Source of the DNA: RGIG3701 sp017403345
GTDB taxonomy: Bacteria; Planctomycetota; Planctomycetia; Pirellulales; Thermoguttaceae
Assembly: GCA_017403345.1 (NCBI GenBank)
Contig: JAFQOH010000026.1
Location: 11,200-75,199 of the forward strand
Reading direction: 5' to 3'
Length of the DNA stretch: 64,000 bases
In this document: positions 8,926 through 17,304 of the stretch, in pieces
Layout of the letters: every line of letters begins with the position of its first letter
Position numbering within the stretch: position 1 is the stretch's first letter
Position numbers and translations under genes: made by a program
Notes under the pieces: model-generated
What the model saw: only the letters and a program-made list of their open reading frames with translations
The model's database searches: none
Told to the model about the DNA's origin: nothing

Positions 8926-10314
8926 ATGTTGAAAATGAAACCTTACTGCTTGATCCTATTTCGTTATCTTATTCTGGTCATCAAGATCCTGCTTGTTCTT
9001 CTGGATCCCCGATCGTGGTTTTCCTCGGTCAAACGCCGCGAACGTCTGCATGATGAAACCAACTGGACCTGGCTGAAAGTCACGCATATTTGGCTGCATC
9101 AGATCTCTTATCCCCGCATTCTCCGCCGGATCCGTAAAAAAGCGCGGAAACATGAAAAGATCCAGGTCGGTTTCGTCGTCATTGATTCGGCAAAGTGGAC
9201 GTCTGATTCCATATTTCGTGAATTTCAAGACCATCCGGAATTCCAGCTGACGATTTTTGTTTTTCCGGATAATCAGGCACAGGGCGGTCAGGACGCGGGA
9301 ATGGCGCGTACGGCTGAATTTTTCCGTTCCCGCGGGTGGGACGTGAAAATGGGATTTGACTGCGCGGCTCAAAAGTTCGCGGACGTCTCCTTTTTCCGAG
9401 GCTGCGACATTCTGTTTTTTGACAGTCCGTGGCACATCCATCCGGTTTTGCGGACGGAAAATGCCGGACGGTATGCTTTGACCTGCTACATTCCTTACGG
9501 TTTTTGCGCTGCCGGAAACTGGGAAGAGGCGCACTATTTCAAACCGATCCATACATTTGCGTGGCGCGTTTTTGCGGAGACTCCCTGGCACAAAGAGCAG
9601 TTTAAGACGCAAAATCCCGTCACGCACGGGGAGAACGTCCTTTCTTTCGGGTATCCCAAGCTCGATATTCTGACGGAGTCGGCTCCGGAAGCGGCGCGTG
9701 TCTGGAAAGGCGGGGAAAACGGCAGAAAACGGATCATATGGGCACCCCATTACTCCATCGTGAAACCGGAAGTTGAGTCTTTCCATCACTCGAAACGGCA
9801 ATGGTCCACCTTTGGTCAGATCTATCGGGAAATGCTGGAACTGGCCCAAAAAGATCCTCAGACGGAATGGCTTTTCAAACCGCATCCGGTTCTGTTTGAA
9901 ACGATCATTAAAGTGGGGCTCATGTCGAAAAAGGAAGCGGAAGAGTACTACCGGCAGTGGGAAAGTCTCCCCAACACGCAGGCCTGTTACGATGGGAATT
10001 ATTGGGACTTTTTCAAGACTTCCGACGCGTTGATCACCGACAGTGTCAGTTTCCTTTTGGAATACCTGCCGACCAAAAAACCGATCTTTAGGATCTGTTC
10101 CGGGAATGGTGAGTTCAACGCGCTGGTCAATTCCATCATTTCGACCTACTATGAAGGTGAAACGGCAGAGGAGATCCAGCGTTTCATCAAATCTGTCGTT
10201 TGGGAGGAAAACGACTTCCGCGCGGAAGAACGGATCGGGAAACTCGAGCATTTCCTGAATGTGGGAACCGCCGGGGAAAAAATCGTTGAGTACCTTTTGG
10301 ACTGTATTTCCTGA
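8926..10314 (+). CDS. CDP-glycerol glycerophosphotransferase-like protein
   Basis: A 462-residue protein whose C-terminal half matches the TagB/TagF-type glycerophosphotransferase fold: IIWAPHYSI around residue 270, FKPHP around 322, and DALITDSVSFLLEYLP around 367-382. The N-terminal half is a second Rossmann-like domain, and residues 4-25 are hydrophobic, which suggests membrane association. Family members transfer glycerol-phosphate, ribitol-phosphate or related units to lipid-linked or surface glycans from CDP-activated donors. A second ATG nine bases downstream (8935) is also possible, since AGGA is better placed for it. The adjacent nucleotidyltransferase gene fits a donor-making partner. 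Confidence 0.82.
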   Translation: MLKMKPYCLILFRYLILVIKILLVLLDPRSWFSSVKRRERLHDETNWTWLKVTHIWLHQISYPRILRRIRKKARKHEKIQVGFVVIDSAKWTSDSIFREFQDHPEFQLTIFVFPDNQAQGGQDAGMARTAEFFRSRGWDVKMGFDCAAQKFADVSFFRGCDILFFDSPWHIHPVLRTENAGRYALTCYIPYGFCAAGNWEEAHYFKPIHTFAWRVFAETPWHKEQFKTQNPVTHGENVLSFGYPKLDILTESAPEAARVWKGGENGRKRIIWAPHYSIVKPEVESFHHSKRQWSTFGQIYREMLELAQKDPQTEWLFKPHPVLFETIIKVGLMSKKEAEEYYRQWESLPNTQACYDGNYWDFFKTSDALITDSVSFLLEYLPTKKPIFRICSGNGEFNALVNSIISTYYEGETAEEIQRFIKSVVWEENDFRAEERIGKLEHFLNVGTAGEKIVEYLLDCIS

Positions 10315-10388
10315 TGGTCCCGGCGGCCCTGACGGATGGTATTTTGAATGGATCCTGGAATAAACAGAAGAGATGGGAGTTTTGTCGT

Positions 10389-11045
10389 ATGCGCACCATT
10401 AAACACGCTGTCGTCAGTATGGCTGGATTCGGTTCCAGATTGGGAAAAAATGTCCCTAAAGGACTCGTTGAGATCGGTTCGCACCGATTGGTCTGGTACC
10501 TGCTTCAAGTTACCAGAAACATTCCGGATCTGCGGATCGTCGTCGGTTTCAAAGCGCAGGAAGTCATCGATTATGTCAAGACTATCCGTCCGGACGTAAA
10601 TTTCATACTCAATTCCGACTACGCTTCGACCTCATGCGCATACAGTATCGATCTTGGAAGCCGAGATCTGACGGAACCTTTTTTGATCATTGACGGGGAC
10701 CTGCTTCTGGTACCTGATTCGTTTCAGGAGTTTGTTTCGGAGTGTGAAAAAACCAGCCGCACTCTCGTGGGAGTCACTCCTGCGAAAACCGAGCAGGCTG
10801 TTTTTGCCGAGACGAATGACGAAGATGGAACCATTCGCGGATTCACTCGTACGCCAGGATCCAAGTGGGAATGGAGCGGCGTCGCGTTCGTGGATTTTCC
10901 GATCGATCCGCAGGAACGTTTCATCTGCGACACGCTGGCCAAAAAACTGCCTTTAAAGTATCATCCGATCCAATGTTTTGAGATCGACACGCCGGCGGAT
11001 CATGAGCTGGCGCAAAATTACCTTAGATCCATCGAGTCCTATTGA
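10389..11045 (+). CDS. Sugar-phosphate/phosphocholine-type nucleotidyltransferase
   Basis: A 218-residue NTP-transferase. I chose the ATG at 10389 because GGGAG lies nine bases upstream and the nucleotide-binding motif then sits at the N terminus (VSMAGFGSRLGKNVPKGLVEI, G-x-G-x-R-x5-PK). IIDGDLLL near residue 100 is the metal-binding aspartate strand. The short length and form resemble LicC-like CTP:phosphocholine cytidylyltransferases and small sugar-1-phosphate nucleotidyltransferases. Given the CDP-glycerol-type transferase just upstream, activation of a small phospho-alcohol with CTP is a reasonable guess. The gene follows its neighbour by 74 bases. Confidence 0.82.
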   Translation: MRTIKHAVVSMAGFGSRLGKNVPKGLVEIGSHRLVWYLLQVTRNIPDLRIVVGFKAQEVIDYVKTIRPDVNFILNSDYASTSCAYSIDLGSRDLTEPFLIIDGDLLLVPDSFQEFVSECEKTSRTLVGVTPAKTEQAVFAETNDEDGTIRGFTRTPGSKWEWSGVAFVDFPIDPQERFICDTLAKKLPLKYHPIQCFEIDTPADHELAQNYLRSIESY

Positions 11046-11133
11046 CTCGGCCGTAAAATCTGTTGAACTATTTTGTGCGGCTGGAAAAAACGGCCGCGGT
11101 GATTTGAATATTCGGTAAAAGAGGATATTTTTA

Positions 11134-12138
11134 ATGAAATGCTCCATGAAAATTTCCATTGCGATGTGTACTTTCAACGGAGAGCGTTTCCTGCATGAGC
11201 AGCTGGAGAGTTTCGAGACGCAGACGCGGTTGCCTGATGAAGTCATTATCGGAGACGACTGTTCGACGGACGGGACGCTGGAAATACTTCAAAACTGGGC
11301 GCGGTCGGTCCCGTTTCGCGTAGAGATCCTTCAGAATCCGCAGAATCTCGGCTACGAAAAGAATTTTGAGAACGTGATGATGCGCTGTTCCGGAGAGATC
11401 ATTTTTCCTGCCGATCAGGATGACGTCTGGCTTCCGGAAAAACTGGAGCAGATGGCGCGTGTTTTCGAAGAAGAGCCGGACGTCGGAGTCGTCTATTGCG
11501 GTCGGACTCTCATTGACCAGGACGGAAAGCCGCTTTCGGAACGCGTGACGGAACTTTTCAAGATCTACCATCCGGTCGATTCCAGCTATTTTCTCGCAGA
11601 TCAGGCGGAAGAGCATCCGGATTGCGCGGGCTGCATGTCGGCGGTTCGGAGATCGATCGTCGAGAAACTTTTTCCGTTTCCCGCTCCATGGGCGCATGAC
11701 ACGTGGGTTTTCACGATGGCGCAGTTTCATACCCGAATGAAGACGCTTAAGGTCCCGCTCATGCGTTTTCGAAGGCACACGACGAATGCCTCTGCGCTTG
11801 GCCGGGAACCTGACTGGGCCAATGGACGAAACGTTTACTATCTCACGAGCGTCGGGCAATTTCGATTTCACGCGCCGCTGGCCGAGGATCTGCGAAAGCA
11901 TTTTGCCGTCATGCCGGACTGCGAGTACAAAACGCGCTATTTACGCTATCTGGACCGGCAGAAACGCCATTTTGGAAGAAGAGTCCGCGTGCAGGACCAT
12001 TTCTTGACCAGCTTCTGGCTCGCATTTTGGGAACTCTTCCGCGGCGGGTATTTTCAGCACCAGCAGCCGATCCGTTCCTTTCTGTTTGATTTGAAAGAGG
12101 GACTGGCCGGGCTCTTTCGGAGGGCCGGCCGTTCCTGA
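11134..12138 (+). CDS. Family 2 glycosyltransferase
   Basis: A 334-residue GT-A fold glycosyltransferase. The N terminus ISIAMCTFNGERFLHEQL and GDDCSTDGT (about residues 39-47) bind the nucleotide sugar, and the DxD-type element is PADQDDVWLP (about 94-103). It is a close relative of the enzyme at 14263-15318, sharing most of the first 100 residues, and of a remnant at 17200-17304. The C-terminal part carries basic and aromatic residues without clear membrane segments, so it is likely a peripheral inner-membrane enzyme. GAGGA eight bases before the ATG supports the start. The product is unknown; rhamnosyl- or galactosyltransferases often look like this. Confidence 0.9.
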   Translation: MKCSMKISIAMCTFNGERFLHEQLESFETQTRLPDEVIIGDDCSTDGTLEILQNWARSVPFRVEILQNPQNLGYEKNFENVMMRCSGEIIFPADQDDVWLPEKLEQMARVFEEEPDVGVVYCGRTLIDQDGKPLSERVTELFKIYHPVDSSYFLADQAEEHPDCAGCMSAVRRSIVEKLFPFPAPWAHDTWVFTMAQFHTRMKTLKVPLMRFRRHTTNASALGREPDWANGRNVYYLTSVGQFRFHAPLAEDLRKHFAVMPDCEYKTRYLRYLDRQKRHFGRRVRVQDHFLTSFWLAFWELFRGGYFQHQQPIRSFLFDLKEGLAGLFRRAGRS

Positions 12139-12167
12139 TGCCGCGAAGTTGAGCGGGAAAGCGCGGT

Positions 12168-13283
12168 TCAGGTCTCTTTTTTCTTTCGGAGTTTCCCGGC
12201 GTGGGTGAAAACGCAGAAATCAGGATTCTCCACGCGGGCATTATGGATCGAACTCTCTTTCACCGAAATTCCGTGCTTCCAGAGCGCGAACGAAAGGCTC
12301 AGCTGGTCGCGCTGCGTGAAATTCTCGATCCAGTAGAGCCACTCATCCATCAGCGTTTTGATTTTTGGAGCATGGTGCCGCCGGTAGAGGACGTTCGTTT
12401 CGTGAAGTCCGTAATTTTCCGGAAAACCCGCGTTGCGGTACGCCTGGATCTGCTTCGTGCCGAGTTCCGGATCGATGAGTCCCCCGGAGAGCACGAACTG
12501 AAATTCTTCGTAAAGGCATTTTCTCGTTGCGTGGGCGGAAATGAGCAGGTCCGTTTTGCGGCGGGCGATTTCCTGAAAGACGTACGGCGTCAGGATATTC
12601 ACGTTTGCGTCAACGTAGAGACTCTCTTCGTATTCGGGAAAAAGCTCGTGCGGCTGGAGCTTGTGCCTGCGTGCGTTGCGGATCACGTCCATTTCCGTAA
12701 ACCGGAGCGGACGGATCTCCCAAATCCCGAGCGTTTTCTGCTGGATCAGCGTTTCATCATCCGTGAAACAGACGTAATCCCAGTCATGCGGCGTGAAATA
12801 AAAGGCGCGGATCTCGTTCAGGTCATCGTATCCGTTGGTGATGCACGAATACACGACCTTTTTGACGGGCTGCGTTCGGGCGGCTTTTGCGTCAAGGTAC
12901 TTTTGAACGGTCTCCTCCGAGGCGCGGAATGCGTTTCCGAGAGGGTAGCGTTCGTACCGGAGAAAGTAGACCAGCGGATTGATCCGAAGATCCGGTTTGG
13001 CATTCAGAATGGCGTTTCCGTTGAAATGTTGGGACGGTTCCCACCCCTGCCGCCACCCTTTCGTGAGATAGTGATCCAGCGGCGTATCGTCCCCGCGCCG
13101 GCACCAGCCTGACGCACGAACGTAAAATTCCTCATCCCACAGACCGGACTGAAGGATCAGCATTTTGTCCTCCAAATGACGGACCTTCGCCTCCATGTCG
13201 GCGTAGAGTTTTCCGAAGATCCGGCGGTAAAGTTTTTTAAGGACATTTTTGAGGAGTTTTTTCATTCCATCCATCCTGTTCAC
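12168..13283 (-). CDS. DUF616 (TOD1/MUCI70-type) glycosyltransferase-like protein
   Basis: A 371-residue protein whose central region VVYSCITNGYDDL (about residue 144) through SLYVDANVNIL (about 225-235) matches the DUF616 glycosyltransferase-like domain, with a DxN metal-type element. The N terminus is basic and helical, and the segment around residues 45-110 (YVRASGWCRRGDDTPLDHYL) resembles modules found in surface-glycan glycosyltransferases. The GTG at 13283 overlaps the stop of the upstream ATP-grasp gene (GTGA). ATG codons at 13274 and 13265 are alternative starts. It is the last gene of the minus-strand glycan operon and converges on the GT2 gene at 11134-12138. Confidence 0.8.
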   Translation of the reverse strand: MNRMDGMKKLLKNVLKKLYRRIFGKLYADMEAKVRHLEDKMLILQSGLWDEEFYVRASGWCRRGDDTPLDHYLTKGWRQGWEPSQHFNGNAILNAKPDLRINPLVYFLRYERYPLGNAFRASEETVQKYLDAKAARTQPVKKVVYSCITNGYDDLNEIRAFYFTPHDWDYVCFTDDETLIQQKTLGIWEIRPLRFTEMDVIRNARRHKLQPHELFPEYEESLYVDANVNILTPYVFQEIARRKTDLLISAHATRKCLYEEFQFVLSGGLIDPELGTKQIQAYRNAGFPENYGLHETNVLYRRHHAPKIKTLMDEWLYWIENFTQRDQLSLSFALWKHGISVKESSIHNARVENPDFCVFTHAGKLRKKKET

Positions 13284-14254
13284 TTCGTTTTTTCAGCCAT
13301 TGGTTCCGGAAGTTCCAGCATTTCACCCAGTTTTTCATCCCACTCTTCCGGCTCGAATCGCGCCAGCCCCGCGTCGGAATAGAAAGTGAGTTCGCTGAAA
13401 AGGACACCGTCGGGACTCTCAAAAAAATCGGTCCGCACAAAAGGAAACGGCTCGCTCAATTTTCGGGCGAGTTCCAGCATCTGTTCCCAGAAAACTGGGC
13501 ACGGGATCTTCGCTGGATTATTTGGGAAATTTTGCCGGAACGGGAGCAGATTCCACTGGGAATCGTAGTAATTGATCGTTTCCTGCTGCGTTTTGTCGTC
13601 CATCACGAGCTGCACGACGCGCGGTTCGCCGTTGAAGCAGAAGATCTTGAACGTTTTGGGATCTTGCTCCAGAAACGTCAGATATTCCTCGCAGATGATC
13701 CGCGGAGGAATGTCGCGGTATCCCCATTCCAGCGCGAAATAGTACTGGTTGGCGAAAGGCCGAAGCCAGCGTCGGAGCGTTTTTCGGTATCCGCGTTCCG
13801 AAACCGTTTTTTTGTCCCGGCAGATCAGATTCTGGCCGGAACCCCAATTCACTTTCAGGACGAACTGTTCCGGAAGTTTCGCAAAATCGATTTCTTCCGG
13901 GCGTTTCCACACACCGAGGAGTTTCGGAAGGTACTGCTCGCCGATCTTCTCCCTGACGTACTCTCGAACGCGATATTTGTCGGCGCAGAGCGTGATCAGC
14001 GGATCGGGGCGAAAGAGCTTCAGCCACTGGATCTTCCCGTTAAGTGTTTTGGGAGCCTCAAGGTCCAGCGGCTTGCCGAACGCGATCTCGTACTGCCGCT
14101 GGATCAGCTTCACGCGGGCACGATGTGTGCGGCTCAGCCAACGGTACTGGATGGAACGAAAAAATGGCGGATGCGTGTGCTGATCGATCCAGATCGGGAG
14201 TGTGTACCGGACCGCCAGATAGAGTGAATGAAGCAGTTTTACGGGATTTTTCAT
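13280..14254 (-). CDS. TupA-like ATP-grasp protein
   Basis: A 324-residue protein matching the TupA-like ATP-grasp family: LNGKIQWLKLF near the N terminus, CADKYRVREYV, FVLKVNWGSGQNLIC (ATP-binding strand) and PRIICEEYL. Family members occur in exopolysaccharide and teichuronopeptide clusters and probably ligate an amino acid or similar acid to a sugar; no substrate is established here. I chose the ATG at 14254, which has GAGG six bases upstream. The ATG at 14266 overlaps the upstream stop (ATGA) and is an alternative. It lies between a GT2 gene and the DUF616 gene, all apparently co-translated. Confidence 0.83.
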   Translation of the reverse strand: MKNPVKLLHSLYLAVRYTLPIWIDQHTHPPFFRSIQYRWLSRTHRARVKLIQRQYEIAFGKPLDLEAPKTLNGKIQWLKLFRPDPLITLCADKYRVREYVREKIGEQYLPKLLGVWKRPEEIDFAKLPEQFVLKVNWGSGQNLICRDKKTVSERGYRKTLRRWLRPFANQYYFALEWGYRDIPPRIICEEYLTFLEQDPKTFKIFCFNGEPRVVQLVMDDKTQQETINYYDSQWNLLPFRQNFPNNPAKIPCPVFWEQMLELARKLSEPFPFVRTDFFESPDGVLFSELTFYSDAGLARFEPEEWDEKLGEMLELPEPMAEKTK

Positions 14255-14262
14255 GGGGGTCC

Positions 14263-15318
14263 TCATTTCTGGTCTTTTTTGCCGCGTTCTCTCCAAAGAG
14301 TCCATTGCTCAGCGTATTTTCGGGGATCTGCCGCATTGCGCAGACCAAGTCCCAAATCATAAAAAAGGGAGTGCATCGGGAATGGACGCCGAAAGTAACC
14401 TCCGGTAAAAATTTCCCAAAGTGCCGGAACACTGAAGAGCAGCGCATTTCGCTGAATGCGGTTCCGATTCGTGAAGTGAACGGCATTCTGTTTCAGGCGT
14501 TTGCGTATCGGTTTTTGTTTTTCTGACGTGAGCCGGTCGATCCGTTCCTCGAACTGCGCGATCCTTGGGAGCCAGGCCCAGTACTGCTGCGGAATGTTCC
14601 AGTAATGGATCTTCCGTTTGTGCTCCCAGAGCCGTTTCCGTTCCTCGAAAAGTCCAAACGCAGACGTATTGCCCGAGTAAAGACGATACGAAAAAAGCGG
14701 TTCCTGCACGACTTTTCCCTTTCCGGCGAGTTGTGCGGTGACCTGAAGCCAGATGTCGTGAGTCCACAGTGAAGGGATCGGAAGAAAAAGTTTACGGATA
14801 CTTGCTCGAAAAGCCGCGGCGCATCCCTGCGGATAGCAGTCTTCGGGACGCGGATCAAGCGTGCAGAACGCCGCTGGTTCGTCAAAGTACCAGAGCTGTG
14901 TCAGCTCGCGCAGCCTTCCGGTCTGCCGTTCTCCCTGCGCATCCATGATGAACGCGTCTGAAACAGCAAGAACGACTTCCGTGTCTTTCTCGAAGACCTG
15001 CACCATCTTTTCGATCTTTTCCGGCAGCCAGACGTCGTCTTGGTCGGAGAGGAAAATGATGTCTCCCGTACAGAGCGAAACTGCCTTCCCGAAATTCTGC
15101 GCGTAGCCGAGGTTTTGCTCATTTCGGAAGATCCGCACCGGAAACGGAACGGTTTTTGCCCATTCCTCAAGAATTTCCAGCGTGCTGTCCGTCGAGCCGT
15201 CATCGCAGACGACGACCTCATCCGGCAGCTGACTCTGTGCCGCGTAACTGGCCAGCTGCTCCCGGAGGAACCGTTCTCCGTTGAATGTACACAGTGCGAT
15301 GGAAACCGTCGATTTCAT
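14263..15318 (-). CDS. Family 2 glycosyltransferase
   Basis: A 351-residue GT-A enzyme. MKSTVSIALCTFNGERFL, CDDGSTDST and LSDQDDVWLP are the nucleotide-sugar and metal-binding elements. The ATG at 15318 overlaps the stop of the upstream phosphatase-superfamily gene (ATGA), which fixes the start. A longer reading frame upstream would run through that gene and is rejected. The C-terminal third is rich in Arg, Lys and Trp. It is a paralogue of the gene at 11134-12138. A 5-prime fossil of the same gene type follows the second phosphatase-superfamily paralogue at 17200-17304. Confidence 0.9.
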   Translation of the reverse strand: MKSTVSIALCTFNGERFLREQLASYAAQSQLPDEVVVCDDGSTDSTLEILEEWAKTVPFPVRIFRNEQNLGYAQNFGKAVSLCTGDIIFLSDQDDVWLPEKIEKMVQVFEKDTEVVLAVSDAFIMDAQGERQTGRLRELTQLWYFDEPAAFCTLDPRPEDCYPQGCAAAFRASIRKLFLPIPSLWTHDIWLQVTAQLAGKGKVVQEPLFSYRLYSGNTSAFGLFEERKRLWEHKRKIHYWNIPQQYWAWLPRIAQFEERIDRLTSEKQKPIRKRLKQNAVHFTNRNRIQRNALLFSVPALWEIFTGGYFRRPFPMHSLFYDLGLGLRNAADPRKYAEQWTLWRERGKKDQK

Positions 15319-17057
15319 TGCGTCAGATTCTCCACGTAAAATTTCTGCCAAAGGGCCTCGCGCTCTTTTTTCTGTTCCTCTGTCGGATCCCAAAAAGAGT
15401 ACGGTCTCGCCAAGCGGATCCCCTGCTCTGTCAGAAGAGTCGGTGCGACGTCACGCAGCAGAACGACCTGGTCATTCACGGTCATTTCCGTCCTGGAAGT
15501 ATTCGGACGTTTCACCAAAAGTACCGGATGAAACTGTTCGCTGACCGGCGAGCCGTGGAAACCATGATCGCCGCAGATCACGATCCATGAATTTTCATAG
15601 ACTCCGCTTTTTTTAAGATATTCGAGGTAGCTGTCGACCCCATCCAAAAAATATGTCTGACCGGTTTGAGTAAATTGGTCCAAGGATCCTCGAGACTCGT
15701 ACTCATTCACGAAGTGCATTCCGTAAAGGTGAATGAGTTTAAAGCATTTCTCCGGCATGGTCTGAGCTTCAGACGGTACGGTGAAAAACGGAGTGTCCAA
15801 GGGCGCAAACCGCAGCGCGTTTTCTTTGGGAGTCCGCGCGTTCGGCTCTTCTTCCTTCTTTTCCTTCTCCTTTTCTTCCTCTGCGGATGCCGTTTTTGTT
15901 TTTTGAACCATCCCGTCCCACGAGGAAATTCTCTCGCCGGAGTACAGTCGGTACGCATTTTCAAGCCCTTTTTGGGATAGATCAAAAACCGTCGGTTTGA
16001 AAAGCAGCGGTGAAAGACGATAGAGAGTGTGGGGAATGATCGTCTCGGCCAGAACGCGGAGAGAGAGAAGGCGTTTTTTCTCCTCCTGGTCCCGTTTCAT
16101 ATCGATATTTGCAGCCAAATGTTCATCCTGCGGAAAATAAACACAGGTCCCGCTGAAGGAGTAAAGTTCAGTCCGAAACGCGTTTTCCCGGAGTTTCCGC
16201 AAAAATGAATCCTGCTCAGAGTACATTTGAGCCAAGGAGCCAAAATAGGCCGGATCTCCGGTTTGAAAAATGGAGGAATCCGTTTGCTCAAAAACGTTTT
16301 TGGTAACGTCCCACGTTTTGGTCTCATCAAATTGAGCATTGCCGGTCAAGAGGGTCGGCATCGCGTAAAAAGTTTGCGGGTACATTGAGAGAAAACGCGG
16401 GAAATATTCAAAATCTTTGAGCACTTTTTCAACTTCTCCGGATGAGGAAGCGCAGACTTTTGAAAAATAGTCTGATTCGAGTGAATCCAGCACTAGAAGA
16501 ATGATGTTTTCCTGACTAGAATGTCGGAAAAGGTCTGAATGTTCTGCATACATGATACGGTTCAGAGACGATTCCCGATACGAACATAATGCGGGTAAAA
16601 TGACCAGAAGCTGGGAAAAGAGTATCAGTATGGAAAACTGGAGGTATTTTTTTTCCACGCTGCTTCGGAAATGAAATACCAGCCGGAAAATTCCGAAATA
16701 AATGACCAGTTCCAGGATCCCGAAAATTGGATGCCCGGAAAAATCATGGATCGTTTCTGGAGTACCGCCAAGCGGCCAAAGCAGGAAACTGCCCTGAAAC
16801 CAGAGGCAAAGACAAAACGCGAAGAGGGATAAAACTGCCTGCGGAAAAAAACGGCTGCGGACGAAAAGAAGCAGTCCGGCCGCCGACATTCCAAAAATAG
16901 CAAGGCAAAACACGCCGCCAAGGACACCAAGCTGCTGGAGCGTGAAAGAATAGTCGCGAAGATTCCCAAGGTAAATATTGAATAGCGTCAAAAAAATGAG
17001 CCCGCTAAGCAAGCCTGAAACTGCAAGTATTTTACGGATCTTTTCAGAAGTACTCAT
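15315..17057 (-). CDS. Membrane-anchored sulfatase/LTA-synthase-like phosphotransferase, copy 1
   Basis: A 580-residue protein with about five N-terminal membrane segments (residues 10-150) and a large extracytoplasmic alkaline-phosphatase-superfamily domain. LLVLDSLESDY holds the first metal-binding Asp, the segment FYAMPTLLTGN probably holds the nucleophilic Thr, and VICGDHGFHGSP is the C-terminal metal site. This is the architecture of phosphoglycerol and phosphoethanolamine transferases and of membrane sulfatases, so transfer of a phospho-group onto a surface glycan is plausible. An acidic, Lys/Glu-rich insertion lies near residues 385-405. AGGA eight bases before the ATG supports the start. 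It is a paralogue of the gene at 17301-18989, with a 70-base stretch at the 3-prime end identical in both. Confidence 0.85.
   Translation of the reverse strand: MSTSEKIRKILAVSGLLSGLIFLTLFNIYLGNLRDYSFTLQQLGVLGGVFCLAIFGMSAAGLLLFVRSRFFPQAVLSLFAFCLCLWFQGSFLLWPLGGTPETIHDFSGHPIFGILELVIYFGIFRLVFHFRSSVEKKYLQFSILILFSQLLVILPALCSYRESSLNRIMYAEHSDLFRHSSQENIILLVLDSLESDYFSKVCASSSGEVEKVLKDFEYFPRFLSMYPQTFYAMPTLLTGNAQFDETKTWDVTKNVFEQTDSSIFQTGDPAYFGSLAQMYSEQDSFLRKLRENAFRTELYSFSGTCVYFPQDEHLAANIDMKRDQEEKKRLLSLRVLAETIIPHTLYRLSPLLFKPTVFDLSQKGLENAYRLYSGERISSWDGMVQKTKTASAEEEKEKEKKEEEPNARTPKENALRFAPLDTPFFTVPSEAQTMPEKCFKLIHLYGMHFVNEYESRGSLDQFTQTGQTYFLDGVDSYLEYLKKSGVYENSWIVICGDHGFHGSPVSEQFHPVLLVKRPNTSRTEMTVNDQVVLLRDVAPTLLTEQGIRLARPYSFWDPTEEQKKEREALWQKFYVENLTQ
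15317..15386. repeat. 70-base direct repeat, copy A
   Basis: Identical base for base to 17303-17372. It covers the last 23 codons of the phosphatase-superfamily gene and the first bases of the coupled GT2 start. The adjoining coding sequence on the gene side differs clearly between the two copies, so identity at silent positions suggests recent gene conversion or duplication. Confidence 0.85.
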
Positions 17058-17199
17058 TTTTTGTTCCTTAAGGTCTTTTGTTTCACTCTGTTTTTCGTTA
17101 CTGAGGACCCATTAATTTCATGGCAGCCTCGAAAAACTGCATTTTCAAACAAAGTTACCGCAACTGAAAACGCCATTATAGCATGTGCCGGATCTATCG

Positions 17200-17304
17200 T
17201 CAAGGGGTTACTGGATGGGACCATTTACCGGAAACGATCTGCATGCGAATGGGAGACCCTTCTCCGTTGGATCTGCACAGCACGATGGAAAACGTCGATT
17301 TTAT
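17200..17304 (-). pseudogene. Remnant of a GT2 glycosyltransferase 5-prime end
   Basis: Translated on the minus strand from 17304 it reads IKSTFSIVLCRSNGEG, against MKSTVSIALCTFNGER in the intact enzyme at 14263-15318: 11 of 16 positions match, in the same place relative to the preceding phosphatase-superfamily gene. The start codon is ATA, similarity fades after about 16 codons, and a stop comes at codon 35. The rest of the enzyme is gone. It occupies most of the gap between the two phosphatase-superfamily paralogues and indicates that a gene pair was once duplicated in tandem. Confidence 0.7.

Noticed and set aside
8956..10251. 431-codon open frame opposite the glycerophosphotransferase-like gene
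   Set aside because: Antisense shadow; the plus-strand protein has recognisable motifs and a promoter.
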